Virus record (IMG/VR): IMGVR_UViG_3300027728_000058
Coordinates: 1-31,033 of that record
Direction: 5' to 3' (one strand)
DNA: 31,033 nt
From: a virus
The position numbers and the translations under genes are program-made. Below, one piece after another: positions 29,527-31,033 of this stretch (the first letter of the stretch is position 1; each line of letters starts with the position of its first letter). The notes beneath the pieces were generated by a model. It was not told the origin of the DNA, made no database searches, and saw nothing but the letters and a program-made list of their open reading frames with translations.

Positions 29527-29769
29527 ATGTCAACACCTATACATAAAATCGTTTTTATCTTCAATTCAACTAATACTAAACAATTAGAAGAAGATACTAA
29601 CAAAGTTAAAATGATTATTAAACGTAATTGTGAAGTTGTTACTGGCCCTGTATGTTTTAAACATGAAAGACAGCTTACAGCTTACATTAAGTTTAGTAAT
29701 ACATTAAATAGATTAATGGAATTTAAAAACCATAAATCTGTTAATGTGCATATTTTAACTAAATCCTAA
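29527..29769 (+). CDS. uS10 (ribosomal protein S10/NusE)-like protein
   Basis: I prefer the ATG at 29527, giving an 80-residue protein, MSTPIHKIVFIFNSTNTKQL and on; a GTG start at 29428 would add 33 residues with no similarity. By eye it aligns with bacterial uS10: KIVFIFNSTNT with the first strand, KVKMIIKRNCEVVTGP with the helix and the conserved VxGP turn (uS10: GAxVxGPIPLP), and FKNHKSVNVHI with the FExRxHKRLIDI segment. The C-terminal part of uS10 after this segment is absent. uS10 also acts in antitermination with NusB. Encoded between two copies of the folded RNA, a partner role is attractive but unproved. Confidence 0.45.
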   Translation: MSTPIHKIVFIFNSTNTKQLEEDTNKVKMIIKRNCEVVTGPVCFKHERQLTAYIKFSNTLNRLMEFKNHKSVNVHILTKS

Positions 29770-29783
29770 TAAAAAGGTTGGTT

Positions 29784-29822
29784 AATGCTGGAATAACCAT
29801 AAAGCATTATTTTTAATTTTTC
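29784..29822 (+). terminator. Possible weak terminator after the uS10-like gene
   Basis: AATGCT (29784-29789) pairs with AGCATT (29803-29808) across a 13-nt loop, then TATTTTTAATTTTT. The stem is only 6 bp, so termination would be partial. It directly precedes copy 2 of the RNA element. Confidence 0.45.
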
Positions 29823-29934
29823 CCTTTGCACTAACCGTAAGGTGAGCAGTTGTAATGTTACCTATTTAGGTTATGAAAAGACATTGGCGAGTTTTATACT
29901 CATTAGTCTTAACATTACAACTGAGTGCAGAGGG
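29822..29934 (+). ncRNA. Structured RNA element, copy 2
   Basis: CCCTTTGCAC (29822-29831) pairs with GTGCAGAGGG (29925-29934), identical to copy 1. A small hairpin with a GTAA tetraloop follows (ACC-GTAA-GGT, 29834-29843). CAGTTGTAATGTTA (29847-29860) pairs with TAACATTACAACTG (29910-29923), 14 bp. The eleventh pair is G-C here and A-U in copy 1, a compensatory change; the loops differ completely. The apical region forms AAGAC/GTCTT and GAGT/ACTC. This is good evidence of a selected RNA fold. Confidence 0.78.
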
Positions 29935-29945
29935 TAAATAAAAAA

Positions 29946-30132
29946 CTCAATAACTTCCCAAGATGTTGAGAGCACAAGTTTTTCTTTGATAATGAGGAGT
30001 ATAGCCTCACAGTCCGTAGTTTTATAACTAAACCCGTCTGAGCAGCCCACGCTTATAATATCAAAGTTTTAGGTGTAAAACACAGGATTTTATCTGGTAG
30101 ACTTCATTTATCAGAGGCTTTATGGTGAGGCT
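29946..30132 (+). ncRNA. Possible continuation of the copy 2 RNA: stems upstream of the exported-protein gene
   Basis: CTCAA/TTGAG (29946-29970), then CTTTGATA (29984-29991) pairs with TATCAAAG (30059-30066), enclosing hairpins TGAGG/CCTCA (29993-30009) and TAGTT/AACTA (30017-30030). AGCCTCAC (30003-30010) can instead pair with GTGAGGCT (30125-30132), a mutually exclusive alternative to the first hairpin. The enclosing stem matches the position of the ATATCAAC/GTTGATAT stem in copy 1. Could be a leader that controls the next gene. Confidence 0.5.
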
Positions 30133-30177
30133 GAAACCATTTTTTATTAACCATTTAACCTCTAAAACAAATACATC

Positions 30178-30453
30178 ATGAAACAATTTCTTTTAAACTC
30201 TTCTTTAGTGGTTGCAATGATAGGCAGTGCCTTTTTTGTATCTTCTTTTGCTATTGATGTTGTTGGTAAGGATAACACCCCGCCGGCGCAACCTAAATCT
30301 TATGAAGTTACCCAGGCAATTATGGCATTAGAAGATATGCGTGACTGGGTAGATGAAGATTTAATGTATGTACAAGAAGACTCTGTATTATATACTCGTC
30401 TTCAAGCGTATCGAAACAACCTCGATTTTGCAATAGATCATCTTAATAGATAA
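30178..30453 (+). CDS. Exported small protein, unknown function
   Basis: A 91-residue protein. It begins with a signal peptide, MKQFLLNSSLVVAMIGSAFF and VSSFA, probably cleaved after about residue 25. The mature part is acidic and helical (EVTQAIMALEDMRDWVDEDL, YTRLQAYRNNLDFAIDHLNR). No lipobox. The gene is preceded by about 240 nt of folded non-coding sequence from RNA copy 2. Periplasmic location inferred; function unknown. Confidence 0.65.
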   Translation: MKQFLLNSSLVVAMIGSAFFVSSFAIDVVGKDNTPPAQPKSYEVTQAIMALEDMRDWVDEDLMYVQEDSVLYTRLQAYRNNLDFAIDHLNR

Positions 30454-30486
30454 TTTTAATCTCAAATCCACTCAAAACCACAAATC

Positions 30487-31033
30487 ATGACACAGAATTT
30501 TGGAAACTACTATTCACCTGAAAATCAAGAAAAAATTCAGCAAGTTCAAGCGTTAGAAGATAAAATCGCTCGCAAAATAGCATGGAAAAAGTTGAGTTTA
30601 GGTATAGGTTATAACATTACTGAGAAAGATGGTAAGTTATACTTTTCTATAACATGTTATACACCATCCATAGGCGTATATGGTCAAACATATATGAAAA
30701 GACAAACAGAAAATGGTTTGACTTTTGATGGTAAGAAAGTTAGATTTTGGTTTGGTAAAACTGACTGCTTCCTTAATATGAGCCAACATGACCTTGCTGT
30801 AGTGCTTAAAGCATTAAAAATAGACTGGCTTTTATCAAAGAAAGATACGTTTATTGTTGATCACGCAGTTTCAAAACCTACCATACTAGCAAAGATTTTA
30901 TCTTTTAAGATTACAAACTTTACAGATTTGACAAAGTTTCTTATCAAAAATTATAAACTCAGATGCTCGGCAGCAACTTTTGATAACTACGTTACAGACA
31001 ATTCACATTTATATTTCTTGAAGAAGATAAGCA
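30487..31033 (+). CDS. Uncharacterised protein, 3' end outside window
   Basis: An open frame from ATG 30487 to the window edge, at least 182 residues, with no stop reached. Start MTQNFGNYYSPENQEKIQQV. Features seen: a helical N-terminus, a beta-rich middle with aromatic residues (LYFSITCYTPSIGVYGQTYM, KVRFWFGKTDCFLNMSQHDL), and a helical end with DWLLSKKDTF and TDLTKFLIKNY. No recognised catalytic motif. It is 33 nt after the exported-protein gene and AT-rich like its neighbours, so probably in the same transcript. Confidence 0.6.
   Translation, partial: MTQNFGNYYSPENQEKIQQVQALEDKIARKIAWKKLSLGIGYNITEKDGKLYFSITCYTPSIGVYGQTYMKRQTENGLTFDGKKVRFWFGKTDCFLNMSQHDLAVVLKALKIDWLLSKKDTFIVDHAVSKPTILAKILSFKITNFTDLTKFLIKNYKLRCSAATFDNYVTDNSHLYFLKKIS

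Noticed and set aside
28936-30170. Group I or group II intron, or a hammerhead/twister ribozyme
   Set aside because: I looked for the P7/R-S elements of group I, the domain V AGC triad of group II, and CUGAUGA...GAAA of hammerheads. None was found, no interrupted gene is evident, and the uS10-like ORF is not an endonuclease or reverse transcriptase.
28936-30170. Retron or type III toxin-antitoxin RNA
   Set aside because: No reverse transcriptase or ToxN-like gene accompanies the repeats, and the RNA copies are not short tandem units.
1-31033. tRNA genes or a CRISPR array
   Set aside because: No cloverleaf with a GTTCRA arm and no regularly spaced identical repeats with unique spacers were seen.

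Overview
The window looks like part of a tailed double-stranded DNA phage of Bacteroidota. Three things point there. The virion genes (terminase, long-C-tail portal, HK97-type capsid protein, Asp-box and LamG-type tail proteins) resemble those of Bacteroidota podoviruses, possibly crAss-like. Gene starts mostly lack a GGAGG Shine-Dalgarno sequence. At least one promoter fits the Bacteroidota form TTTG - about 20 nt - TAnnTTTG. All assignments come from reading protein and DNA by eye, with no database search.

Layout. From 1 to about 25.87 kb every gene is on the minus strand, so it reads from right to left. First (25.9-20.7 kb) come small basic and acidic proteins and tail/adhesion proteins with an amidase. 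Next (20.65-19.47 kb) is a lysis block: holin-like protein and two overlapping spanin-like membrane/coiled-coil proteins, closed by a strong terminator. A new promoter at 19.4 kb opens the packaging block: small proteins, an IHF/HU-like protein, zinc-ribbon proteins, a PD-(D/E)XK nuclease, a probable small terminase, TerL, portal, scaffold-like protein and major capsid protein, ending in a terminator at 8.5 kb. Then follow a head-fibre-like protein, a conserved virion-associated protein, a run of very small lysine/glycine-rich proteins interrupted by an HNH endonuclease and the remnant of another, a Dps-like helical protein, a tail/ring-like protein, a large structural protein with its own terminator, and an Asp-box propeller protein cut by the window edge.

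At 25.9-26.2 kb transcription diverges across a region with C-tracts, a GC-rich island, a hairpin and repeated GCATGC palindromes. From 26.2 to 28.4 kb a GC-richer plus-strand segment holds five or six single-gene cassettes. Each has a near-identical leader (core GGCATTTCTTTTA), one short gene and, for five of the six, its own intrinsic terminator. This is the most orderly unexplained arrangement in the window.

From 28.4 to 31 kb (plus strand, AT-rich) small genes alternate with long non-coding stretches. Two contain the same folded RNA element: identical 10-bp closing stems, a 12-14 bp second stem with a compensatory base-pair change, and divergent loops. Between the two copies lies a short protein that resembles ribosomal protein uS10/NusE. 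The RNA pair, its possible alternative pairing partner and the uS10-like gene are the best candidates for an undescribed system.
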